Assembly: GCF_013410655.1 (NCBI RefSeq)
Contig: NZ_JACCFP010000001.1
Location: forward strand, 4,301,501 to 4,365,500
Length of the DNA: 64,000 nt
Origin: Nocardioides thalensis
Lineage (GTDB): Bacteria; Actinomycetota; Actinomycetes; Propionibacteriales; Nocardioidaceae
Direction: 5' to 3'
Positions within the stretch are counted from its first letter, which is position 1; each line of letters starts with the position of its first letter. The notes under the pieces are model-generated. The model did not search any database, was not told the DNA's origin, and was given only the letters and a program-made list of their open reading frames with translations. The translations under genes were made by a program, and so were the position numbers. This document shows positions 1 through 6,918 of this stretch, piece after piece.

Positions 1-76
1 CGCCGAGCACTTCACCCGGCTCGGCCTGCCCGACCGGCTGCCGGCCGACTACCGGCCGTTGCCCGCGGCGAGCTGA
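1..76 (+). CDS. 3' end of an unidentified gene (cut by window edge)
   Basis: Only the last 24 codons are in the window. The open frame runs from base 2 to a TGA at 74-76 and encodes a tail with the composition of a normal cytoplasmic protein (Leu, Pro, Asp, Arg). It stops six bases before the GTG of the next gene on the same strand, so the two probably share a transcript. The fragment is too short to assign to a family. Confidence 0.5.
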   Translation, partial: AEHFTRLGLPDRLPADYRPLPAAS

Positions 77-81
77 GCGTC

Positions 82-648
82 GTGACCGCACTCCCCGGCC
101 CCACGGCGGACCCGGGGGTCGACCTGCTCCAGCGCGCGCTCGACTACACACGGGGTGCGCTGGCCTCGGTGCGCCCCGAGCACCTGTGCCACCCGACGCC
201 CTGCGACCTGTGGCGGCTCGGCGACCTGCTCGCGCACATGGAGGACGCGCTCGACGCGTTCTCCGAGGGCGCCGACGGCGCCATCGGCCTGCACAGCGCC
301 GCGCCGGCGCCGCTCGCGCAGCGGCTCGACGCCATCCGCCTCAAGGCGTGCCACCTGCTCGGCGCCTGGGCGAGCGCCACCACGCCGATCGTGCTGGTCG
401 GCGGGCGGCCGATGCCGGTCGGCACGATCGCCCGGCTCGCGGCGGTCGAGATCACGGTCCACGGGTGGGACGTGCACCAGGCGACCGGCTCCGCCGTACC
501 GGTTCCCGCTCCGTTCGCCGAGGCCCTGATGCCGACGGCGCTCGCGATCGCGCTCGAGCAGGACGGGGAGTTCGGGCCGCCGGTCCCGGTGCCCGACGGC
601 GCCGGGCCCGCCCGCCGGCTGCTGGCGCTGCTCGGCCGCGCGGCCTGA
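82..648 (+). CDS. TIGR03086-type DinB-fold (maleylpyruvate isomerase-like) protein
   Basis: This 188-residue protein resembles the TIGR03086 branch of the mycothiol-dependent DinB/MDMPI metalloenzyme superfamily. The conserved N-terminal stretch HPTPCDLWRLGDLLAHM (about residues 34-50) and the downstream EITVHGWDVHQATG (about 121-134) carry His residues in the positions that bind the divalent metal in this fold. Members are thought to use mycothiol or act as small-molecule transferases, but no substrate is known for this branch. The GTG start lies six bases after the preceding stop codon, so the gene is probably the last of an operon that enters from the left. No signal peptide or membrane segment is seen. 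Confidence 0.75.
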   Translation: MTALPGPTADPGVDLLQRALDYTRGALASVRPEHLCHPTPCDLWRLGDLLAHMEDALDAFSEGADGAIGLHSAAPAPLAQRLDAIRLKACHLLGAWASATTPIVLVGGRPMPVGTIARLAAVEITVHGWDVHQATGSAVPVPAPFAEALMPTALAIALEQDGEFGPPVPVPDGAGPARRLLALLGRAA

Positions 649-695
649 AGCCAGGGCGGGTTGCACGGCGCACCTGCGGTCCTAGACTCGCGCCC

Positions 696-1934
696 ATGCC
701 TGAGGAGACCCTGCAGCACAGGCGTCGCCGGATGCTCGGCCGCGACCCCGACGAGGGGCACCGCGCAGCAACACCGCTCGAGCTCCTCTTCGACCTGACC
801 TTCGTCGTTGCCTTCGGGACGGCCGCCAACTCGCTCTCCCACGCGCTGGTCGAGGACCACGTCGTCGCCGGGATCGTCGGCTTCGCGTTCGCCACGTTCG
901 GCATCTCGTGGGCGTGGATCAACTTCACGTGGTTCGCGTCGGCGTACGACACCGACGACTGGATCTACCGCCTCACCACGATGCTGCAGATGGTCGGCGT
1001 GCTGGTCTTCGCGTTCGGCCTCCCGCCGATGTTCGAGTCGATCCACCACGGCGACACCCTCGACAACGACGTGATGGTCTGGGGCTACGTCGTGATGCGC
1101 GTGGCCATGCTCGCCCAGTGGTGGCGCGCGTCGCGCCACGACGCAGGCCGGCGCCAGGTGCACGCCGTGTACGGCGTCTCGATCGTCGCGTCCCAGGTCC
1201 TGTGGTGCGTGCTCGCTATCGTCGACCTCCCCGTGACCACGACGTTCGTCGCGATGATGGTGCCGTTCCTGATCGAGGTCTCCGGGCCGTACGTCGCCGA
1301 GCGCCGGTACGGCGGGCCGCCGTGGCACCCCCACCACATCGCCGAGCGCTACGGGCTGATGGTGATCATCGCGCTCGGCGAGGGGATGATCGGCACGATG
1401 GCGGCGCTGACGCCGTTCACCGAGGACGGGCTCACGCTCGAGGTCGCGTTGCTCGCGCTTGCCGGCACGGCGTTGACGTTCGGGATGTGGTGGACCTACT
1501 TCGTGCTGCCGCACGCCGAGATCCTCACCTACCGACGGCAGCGGTCGTTCGTGTGGGGCTACGGCCACATGCCCCTGTTCGGCGCGATCGTCGCGGTCGG
1601 GGCGGGTCTCCATGCGGCCGCCTACTACGTCGACCACCACAGCGACCTCACCCGGGTGGCCACCGTCCTGACGGTGGCGGTCCCGCTCGGCATCTACACG
1701 CTGGGGCTGTACCTGTTCTACGCGCTGATCAGCTGGAGCGCCGACCCGTTCCACCTGCTGCTGATGGCGGTCACGGTCGTGCTCCTGGTCGCGCCGGTCT
1801 TGATGGCGGCCAGCGGCGCCGGTCTCATCACGTGCCTGCTGGTGCTCTCGCTCACGCCGTGGGTGACGGTGCTCGGCTACGAAACGGTCGGCCACCGCCA
1901 CAACGCCGAGGTGCTGGCGGCGCTGCGCAGCTAG
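696..1934 (+). CDS. ltrA: Low temperature requirement protein A (LtrA) family membrane protein
   Basis: This 412-residue polytopic membrane protein begins with a charged cytoplasmic tail followed by the family hallmark TPLELLFDLTFVVAFG (about residues 27-42), then about ten hydrophobic segments to the C-terminus. LtrA was named in Listeria for growth at low temperature; the biochemical activity of the family is unknown. The ATG at 696 is chosen because it directly precedes the conserved N-terminal region and no homologous sequence lies upstream in the long open frame. The MFS gene on the other strand ends 22 bases away with no clear terminator hairpin between them. Confidence 0.85.
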   Translation: MPEETLQHRRRRMLGRDPDEGHRAATPLELLFDLTFVVAFGTAANSLSHALVEDHVVAGIVGFAFATFGISWAWINFTWFASAYDTDDWIYRLTTMLQMVGVLVFAFGLPPMFESIHHGDTLDNDVMVWGYVVMRVAMLAQWWRASRHDAGRRQVHAVYGVSIVASQVLWCVLAIVDLPVTTTFVAMMVPFLIEVSGPYVAERRYGGPPWHPHHIAERYGLMVIIALGEGMIGTMAALTPFTEDGLTLEVALLALAGTALTFGMWWTYFVLPHAEILTYRRQRSFVWGYGHMPLFGAIVAVGAGLHAAAYYVDHHSDLTRVATVLTVAVPLGIYTLGLYLFYALISWSADPFHLLLMAVTVVLLVAPVLMAASGAGLITCLLVLSLTPWVTVLGYETVGHRHNAEVLAALRS

Positions 1935-1956
1935 CCCGGGGCCGCCAGCACGTGGG

Positions 1957-3288
1957 TCAGTCGGCGAGCGGGTGGGCGAGCTCGTCGGCGGGCAGCTTGG
2001 CCCACACCACCGCCACCACGGCGGCGACCACCGGGACCAGCGCCGCGATCGCGAACGTTGTCCCGAGGCCCAGCCACTCCGAGACCGGGCCCGACAGCGC
2101 CATCGAGACCGGCATCAGGCTGATCGACACGAAGAAGTCGAGCGAGGCCACCCGGCCGAGCAGCGCGGGCGGCACCCGCCGCTGGAGCAGCGTGCCCCAG
2201 ATGACCATCGGCGCCGAGAACAGCGCGCCCATCACGAACGCCGCGGCAGCGACCTGCCACACCTCGGTCGCGAACCCGACGACGAGGAACGGCAGGCAGC
2301 CGACTCCCCACAGCAGGTTCATCCAGGTGAGGTAGCGCCGCGGCATCCGGAGCGAGGCCATCACCATCGACCCGACCGCGCCGCCGATGCCGAACATCGC
2401 CATCACCAGGGCGTGGTCGCCCGGACCACCGCCCAGCTCGTCCTTGATCAGGAACGGCACGAGCACCTCGAGCGGGCCCATCATCACCAGGATCATCACC
2501 GAGGCGAAGAGCAGCGTGGCCAGCAGCCAGGGCGTGCGCACCATGTAGACGAAGCCCTCGCGCATGTCGGCCAGCGCGGTCGCGACGGCATGGGCGGCGC
2601 CGCCCGGCCCGGGCTCCGCCAGCTCACGGCGTACGGCGGTGAGCGGCACCAACGTCAGGACCAGGAGGCCGAGCAGGTTGGCCCCGGCCGCGATCGACAG
2701 CGCCGCCGACGACGACGCCGCGCCGACGACCAGGCCCGCGGCGCCGGGCCCCAGCGCCTGCCCGACGGTCGGGCGCACCATGCCCTCGAAGCCGTTGACC
2801 GCCATCAGGTCGGACTCGGGCACGAGCGCCGGCAGCCACGCCGAGTAGGCGGGGTAGTAGAACGCCATCGCCATGCCGGTCACGAACGACACCGCCGCCA
2901 GGTGCCAGACCTGGGTGAGGTCGGCCCACGACAGCGCGGCGACCAGCGCCATGCCGACGATCTCGACGCCGGCGACGGCCATCAGGATCAGCTTCTGGGG
3001 GATCCGGTCGGCGACCACGCCGCCGAGCAGGGCGGGCAGCAGCACGCCGACCGCGCTCGCGGTCGAGACGATCGAGAGCTGCGCGGGGCCGCCGCCGATG
3101 CGGATGACCTCCCACACCAGCGCCACGATCCACACGCCGCTGCCGAACGAGGTCAGCACCAGGGCGCTGCCGAGCCGGCGGTAGGCGGAGTGGCGGAACG
3201 GCGTCAGCGCGCGCGGGAGACGACGGCCCGAGGGCGCCGGCGGGGGCGCGTCGTTGCCGAGGGGATCGGTGGTCAGCTGGTCGGTCAT
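1957..3288 (-). CDS. MFS transporter (MFS_3 / EntS-like exporter)
   Basis: The 443-residue protein has about twelve hydrophobic segments. It carries the MFS_3-type motif GGVVADRIPQK (about residues 89-99) in loop 2-3, and a central charged loop around residues 215-240. The family exports siderophores, drugs and other small molecules. It lies 46 bases downstream of the quinone oxidoreductase on the same strand, so both are probably read from the SoxR-box promoter at 4342-4361, which would make this a redox-drug efflux pump. A 9-bp perfect stem that includes its Shine-Dalgarno sequence lies three bases before the ATG. The substrate cannot be told from the sequence. Confidence 0.85.
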   Translation of the reverse strand: MTDQLTTDPLGNDAPPPAPSGRRLPRALTPFRHSAYRRLGSALVLTSFGSGVWIVALVWEVIRIGGGPAQLSIVSTASAVGVLLPALLGGVVADRIPQKLILMAVAGVEIVGMALVAALSWADLTQVWHLAAVSFVTGMAMAFYYPAYSAWLPALVPESDLMAVNGFEGMVRPTVGQALGPGAAGLVVGAASSSAALSIAAGANLLGLLVLTLVPLTAVRRELAEPGPGGAAHAVATALADMREGFVYMVRTPWLLATLLFASVMILVMMGPLEVLVPFLIKDELGGGPGDHALVMAMFGIGGAVGSMVMASLRMPRRYLTWMNLLWGVGCLPFLVVGFATEVWQVAAAAFVMGALFSAPMVIWGTLLQRRVPPALLGRVASLDFFVSISLMPVSMALSGPVSEWLGLGTTFAIAALVPVVAAVVAVVWAKLPADELAHPLAD

Positions 3289-3290
3289 GG

Positions 3291-3317
3291 GGTCCTCACA
3301 GTCTGGGGGTGAGGACC
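3291..3317 (-). promoter_or_regulatory. Inverted repeat covering the MFS gene ribosome binding site
   Basis: Perfect 9-bp arms (GGTCCTCAC / GTGAGGACC) are separated by nine bases and end three bases before the MFS ATG. The only purine-rich Shine-Dalgarno candidate (GTGAGGACC) sits inside the 3' arm, so folding of the message would hide it. Alternatively the site is a DNA operator for a dimeric repressor. Confidence 0.45.
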
Positions 3318-3334
3318 GACATCGGCCACCCGAT

Positions 3335-4327
3335 TCATCGCGCGGCAGCGTGCGACGTGACGAGCACGACCTTGCCGAGGGCGCGCCGGCCCTCGAGGTC
3401 GTCGTGGGCGCGGGCAGCGTCGGCCAGCGGGTACGCCGTCACGAGTGGCTCCCACTCCCCTGCCGCGACCCGGGCGAGCGCGCGGGCGGCGAGGCCGGGG
3501 ATGCCGCCGGGCAGCCGCTGCATCCGCGGGCCGAGGGACCAGCCGGCGCTGATGCCGCGGCTCACCAGGTCGTCGGTCGTCAGCCGGGTGGCGGCGCCGG
3601 AGGAGTAGCCGAACATCACCAGCCGGCCGCCGGGCGCGAGCAGCTCCAGCGCCGTACGGCCGACGGCACCGCCGACACCGTCGTAGACCAGCGTCACGCC
3701 GCCGTCGTACGACGCCCGCACCTTCTCGTCCCAGCCCGGGGCGCCGTAGTCGACGACCAGGTCGGCGCCGAGGCCGTCGAGCGCGGCGGCGCGGTCGGGC
3801 GAGCCCGCCGCGGCGACGACCTGTGCCCCCACGCGCCGGGCGGACTGGGCGAGCAGCCAGCCGAGGCCGCCGGCAGCGGACGGCACCAGCACGACGTCGT
3901 CGCTGGTGGGCGGGTCCAGCTCGAGGATGCCCTGGGCGGTCCGGCCGGTGCCGATGGCGGCCACGGCGGCGGCCGGGTCCACGCCATCGGGCACCGCGTG
4001 CAGCAGGCCGGTGTCGCAGACCGCCTGCTCGGCGTACCCGCCGGGGACCATCCCGAGGTGGGCCACGACCCGGCGTCCGAGCCACTCGTCAGGCACACCG
4101 GCGCCGACCCGGTCGACGACGCCGGCGACCTCGCGGCCCGGGATCGTGGGCAGCGGGAGGGCTGGGAACGGCCCCGGCTCGCCCTTGCGGAGGGTGGTGT
4201 CGAGGAGGTGGACGCCCGCGGCCTCCACCGCGATCCGGACCTCGCCCGGACCGGGATCGAGGTCGGGCAGCTCCTCGAGTCGGAGGTTGTCGGCGGGACC
4301 GTGCTCGTGCAGTCGGATGGCGTGCAT
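3335..4327 (-). CDS. Zinc-type alcohol dehydrogenase-like quinone oxidoreductase (MDR family)
   Basis: This 330-residue medium-chain reductase has a GroES-like N-terminal domain with the EVAGVVDRVGAGV stretch and a Rossmann domain with VPSAAGGLGWLLAQSA (about residues 144-159), typical of NADPH:quinone reductases. Catalytic-zinc Cys and structural-zinc Cys clusters are absent, as expected for the zinc-free quinone reductase branch. The ATG at 4327 is preferred over one 21 bases upstream because it opens with the family start MHAIRLHEHG. A SoxR box lies 15 bases upstream. Streptomyces SoxR regulons also include quinone reductases and exporters, which fits the MFS gene downstream. Confidence 0.85.
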   Translation of the reverse strand: MHAIRLHEHGPADNLRLEELPDLDPGPGEVRIAVEAAGVHLLDTTLRKGEPGPFPALPLPTIPGREVAGVVDRVGAGVPDEWLGRRVVAHLGMVPGGYAEQAVCDTGLLHAVPDGVDPAAAVAAIGTGRTAQGILELDPPTSDDVVLVPSAAGGLGWLLAQSARRVGAQVVAAAGSPDRAAALDGLGADLVVDYGAPGWDEKVRASYDGGVTLVYDGVGGAVGRTALELLAPGGRLVMFGYSSGAATRLTTDDLVSRGISAGWSLGPRMQRLPGGIPGLAARALARVAAGEWEPLVTAYPLADAARAHDDLEGRRALGKVVLVTSHAAAR

Positions 4328-4341
4328 GGGACAAGCAGACA

Positions 4342-4361
4342 ACCTCAAGTGAAGTTGAGGT
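4342..4361 (-). promoter_or_regulatory. Putative SoxR box and promoter of the quinone oxidoreductase
   Basis: The 18-bp core CCTCAAGTGAAGTTGAGG differs at two central positions from the enterobacterial SoxR box CCTCAAGTTAACTTGAGG. The flanking bases extend it to perfect 7-bp arms ACCTCAA/TTGAGGT. On the minus strand it follows TTGACC, a good -35, and occupies the long spacer that MerR-type activators need. Transcription would begin close to the ATG at 4327. No SoxR gene is in the window. Confidence 0.65.
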
Positions 4362-4455
4362 CAAGCGGGCGCCCAGCAGTCCTGGCGACCCCCGGTTTGG
4401 GGCGGTGTCGCGGGGATACGATCACGTCACCCCGCCCCGCTTCCCCGGAGAGCCC

Positions 4456-4959
4456 GTGACCGTCTTCCTCGCCCTCGGCATCGCCGGACTCGTCCTGGTG
4501 CTCGTGTCCCTGGTCGCCGGCGACGTCCTCGACGGCGCGCTCGACGCGCTCGAGGCCGACTGGATCGGGAGCGCCGCGATCGGCGGGTTCGTCTCCGCGT
4601 TCGGCTTCGGTGGCGCCGCTGCCGATGCGGCGGACGCGCCCTGGCCGGTGTCCGTCGCCGTGGCACTCGGCGCCGGCCTCCTGGTCGGCTGGTTCGCCTG
4701 GTGGCTCACGCGCCTGGTCAAGGAGGGCCCCAGCGACGGCACGATCTCGATCAGCGACACCGTCGGCCAGGTCGGCAAGGTCGTCACGGCGATCCCCGGT
4801 GACGGCTACGGCGTCATCCGCGTCGTCGTCGGCGGGCACACCGTCACCTACAACGCCCGCGCGAACACGCCCATCGAGGCCGGTGACGAGGTCAACGTCA
4901 TCGGCGTCGTGTCCCCCACGGCGGTCAACGTCGCCGCGGTGTGGAAGTCCCCGAGCTAA
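4456..4959 (+). CDS. NfeD-like membrane protein (flotillin partner)
   Basis: The 167-residue protein has hydrophobic segments near residues 2-22, 40-60 and 72-92, followed by an OB-fold-like C-terminal domain of the NfeD/YuaF kind (about 100-165, with GQVGKVVTAIPGDGYGVIRV). The GTG start at 4456 has a GGAG five bases upstream. It stands 45 bases before the flotillin gene on the same strand, the usual NfeD-flotillin arrangement in bacteria, where the pair forms membrane microdomain complexes affecting fluidity and protein localisation. The very N-terminal assignment is by context; the fold is inferred from pattern only. Confidence 0.75.
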   Translation: MTVFLALGIAGLVLVLVSLVAGDVLDGALDALEADWIGSAAIGGFVSAFGFGGAAADAADAPWPVSVAVALGAGLLVGWFAWWLTRLVKEGPSDGTISISDTVGQVGKVVTAIPGDGYGVIRVVVGGHTVTYNARANTPIEAGDEVNVIGVVSPTAVNVAAVWKSPS

Positions 4960-5004
4960 CGCCCCCCTCACCGAACGCCAGAGAAGGCCAGAAGAAGGAT
5001 CGTC

Positions 5005-6516
5005 ATGGAACTGCTGCTTCCCATCGCCGGGATCGTCGTACTCCTCGTGCTGCTGGTGCTGCTCATCACCAGCCGCTACAAGGTCGCCGGCCCCAACCAG
5101 GCGTTCATCGTCACCGGCCGCAAGGGCAAGGCCGTGGTCAACCCGGAGACCGGTGAGCTCACGACCGACCTGTCCGGCCAGAAGGTTGTGCTCGGTGGCG
5201 GCGTCTTCGTCATCCCGTTCGTGCAGAAGCTGGCCACCCTCGACCTGTCGAGCCGCCGGATCTCGGTGCAGATCCGCGGGGCCGTCTCCGGCCAGGGCAT
5301 CAAGCTCAACCTCGACGGTGTGGCGATCGTGAAGGTGGGCGGCAACGCCGACCAGATCCGCCTCGCCGCCCAGCGGTTCCTCGCCCAGCAGGCCGAGATC
5401 GAGTCGTTCACCCAGGAGGTGCTCGCCGGTGCGCTGCGCTCCATCGTCGGCGGCCTGACCGTCGAGCAGATCATCCGCGACCGGGCGGCGTTCGCCCAGC
5501 GGGTGGCCGACGAGTCCGAGTCGTCGCTGACCGGCCAAGGCCTGATCCTCGACGCCTTCCAGATCCAGGACGTCACCGACGACGGCACCTACCTCGCCGA
5601 CCTCGGTCGTCCCGAGGCAGCGCGCGCCAGCCAGGAGGCGCGGATCGCGGAGGCCAACGCCCGCCGCGCCGCCGAGCAGGCGCAGATCGCGGCCGAGCAG
5701 GAGATCGCGGTCTCCCAGCGCACGCTCGCGCTCAAGCAGGCCGAGATCAAGGCCGAGACCGACGCCGCTGCCGCCCAGGCCGCGGCGGCCGGCCCGCTCG
5801 CCCAGGCCGACCGGGACCAGGCGATCCTGACCGAGCAGGAGAAGGTCGCCGTCCGCAAGGCCGCGCTGACCGAGCGCGAGCTCGAGACCCAGGTCCGCAA
5901 GCCGGCCGACGCCGAGCGCTACCGCGTCGAGCAGGAGGCGGAGGCACGCCGTACGGCGGAGATCGCGGCCGCCGAGGCGCGCAAGGCGTCGACGATCGCG
6001 GCCGCCGAGGCCAACGCGGAGGAGCAGCGGCTCACCGGTGAGGCCGAGAAGGCCCGGCGCGCGGCGCTCGCCGAGGCCGAGGCGATCGAGGGCGCCAAGC
6101 GCGGTGAGGCCGAGAAGGCCCGCCGTGTCGCCGAGGCCGACGCGACCCGCGCGGAGGGTGAGGCCCAGGCGGCCGCCACGCTGGCCGTGGGCCAGGCCGA
6201 GGCGGAGGCGATGGACAAGCGCGCCGAGGCGTTCGCGCACTACAACGACGCCGCGGTGCTCCAGATGCTCATCGAGGTGCTCCCGCAGATCGCGAAGGAG
6301 GTCGCGGCGCCCATCGCGTCGATCGACCAGCTCACGGTGCTGTCGACCGACGGCGCCGGCGCGCTGCCCAAGCAGGTCACCGACAACGTCGCGCAGACCC
6401 TCCAGATGCTCAAGACGGCGACCGGGGTCGACGTCGAGGCGATGCTGCACAAGTCGGTCTCCCGCGCCTCGAACGGGGTCACGGAGATCGTCCCCGCCGA
6501 GGACGACCCGGCCTGA
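5005..6516 (+). CDS. Flotillin / SPFH-domain membrane protein
   Basis: This 503-residue flotillin has an N-terminal membrane anchor (about residues 2-22), an SPFH/band-7 domain (about 30-210, with GGVFVIPFVQKLATLDLSSR) and a long Ala/Glu/Arg-rich coiled coil (about 210-430), then a small C-terminal region rich in I/L. Flotillins oligomerise into membrane scaffolds. The ATG has GAAGAAGGA upstream (4990-4998). It follows an NfeD-like gene and is followed by a 402-base gap holding a candidate small RNA. Length and domain order agree with actinobacterial FloT-like proteins. Confidence 0.9.
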   Translation: MELLLPIAGIVVLLVLLVLLITSRYKVAGPNQAFIVTGRKGKAVVNPETGELTTDLSGQKVVLGGGVFVIPFVQKLATLDLSSRRISVQIRGAVSGQGIKLNLDGVAIVKVGGNADQIRLAAQRFLAQQAEIESFTQEVLAGALRSIVGGLTVEQIIRDRAAFAQRVADESESSLTGQGLILDAFQIQDVTDDGTYLADLGRPEAARASQEARIAEANARRAAEQAQIAAEQEIAVSQRTLALKQAEIKAETDAAAAQAAAAGPLAQADRDQAILTEQEKVAVRKAALTERELETQVRKPADAERYRVEQEAEARRTAEIAAAEARKASTIAAAEANAEEQRLTGEAEKARRAALAEAEAIEGAKRGEAEKARRVAEADATRAEGEAQAAATLAVGQAEAEAMDKRAEAFAHYNDAAVLQMLIEVLPQIAKEVAAPIASIDQLTVLSTDGAGALPKQVTDNVAQTLQMLKTATGVDVEAMLHKSVSRASNGVTEIVPAEDDPA

Positions 6517-6585
6517 GCCGGATCGGGTCGGGATTTCTCCGGGGATCCTTGCCGAGGGTGCCCACCCCCTTGCTATCCTGAGCGC

Positions 6586-6690
6586 GTCGTTTTACTTCGG
6601 AGGGAGCACCGATAGCCCACCGTCATGGTGGGCAGTAGACGACAGAGCCCCCGGTTGATGGACCCCATGCCGTCCCGGGGGCTCGCTCAT
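6586..6690 (+). ncRNA. Candidate structured small RNA or leader
   Basis: A -10-like TATCCT (6574-6579) with TTGCCG at 6549-6554 (19-base spacer) precedes a segment with two strong stems. One is GCCCACC/GGTGGGC with a 5-base loop (6615-6633). The other is a 10-bp stem GAGCCCCCGG/CCGGGGGCTC with a 20-base loop (6645-6684), followed by CGCTCATTT. No gene lies downstream on this strand, so a free-standing RNA fits better than a leader. It does not match any RNA family I can recognise, and the promoter spacing is poor. Confidence 0.35.
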
Positions 6691-6853
6691 TTGGGACTGG
6701 TCGGCGCCAGGCCGACGATCGACCGCTCGTCCGGGGGCTCCGCAGGCTCCGCCCCGGACTTCGCGGCCGATGCCGCTTCGCGGCCGGCCGGCCTGCTCCG
6801 CCCCGCAGTCGAGGCAGGCTCGGTGCCAGCGCCGCTGGCGGCAAGACCGGCTT

Positions 6854-6895
6854 GCTCGGCCTGCGGGGCTCGGCCTGCGGGGCTCGGCCTGCGGG
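6854..6895. repeat. Three perfect tandem copies of a 14-bp unit
   Basis: GCTCGGCCTGCGGG occurs three times head to tail without a mismatch, ending about 23 bases beyond the stop of the PBP gene. Such short GC-rich tandems arise by slippage; no function is apparent. Confidence 0.8.
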
Positions 6896-6918
6896 AGTCC
6901 GCCTGCCGGGCGGCTGGC

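Larger units (their letters stand above)
6517..6918. other. 402-base intergenic stretch between convergent flotillin and PBP genes
   Basis: No convincing coding frame is present. The left part holds a promoter-like pair and a structured transcript candidate (about 6549-6690), described separately. The right part (about 6700-6918) is very GC-rich and contains a 14-bp tandem triplication at 6854-6895 plus several overlapping inverted repeats. No further gene is seen. Confidence 0.6.

Noticed and set aside
4345..6450. 701-codon open frame opposite the NfeD-like and flotillin genes
   Set aside because: It is Leu/Gly/Arg-rich low-complexity sequence antisense to the flotillin coiled coil; shadow of the repeats.
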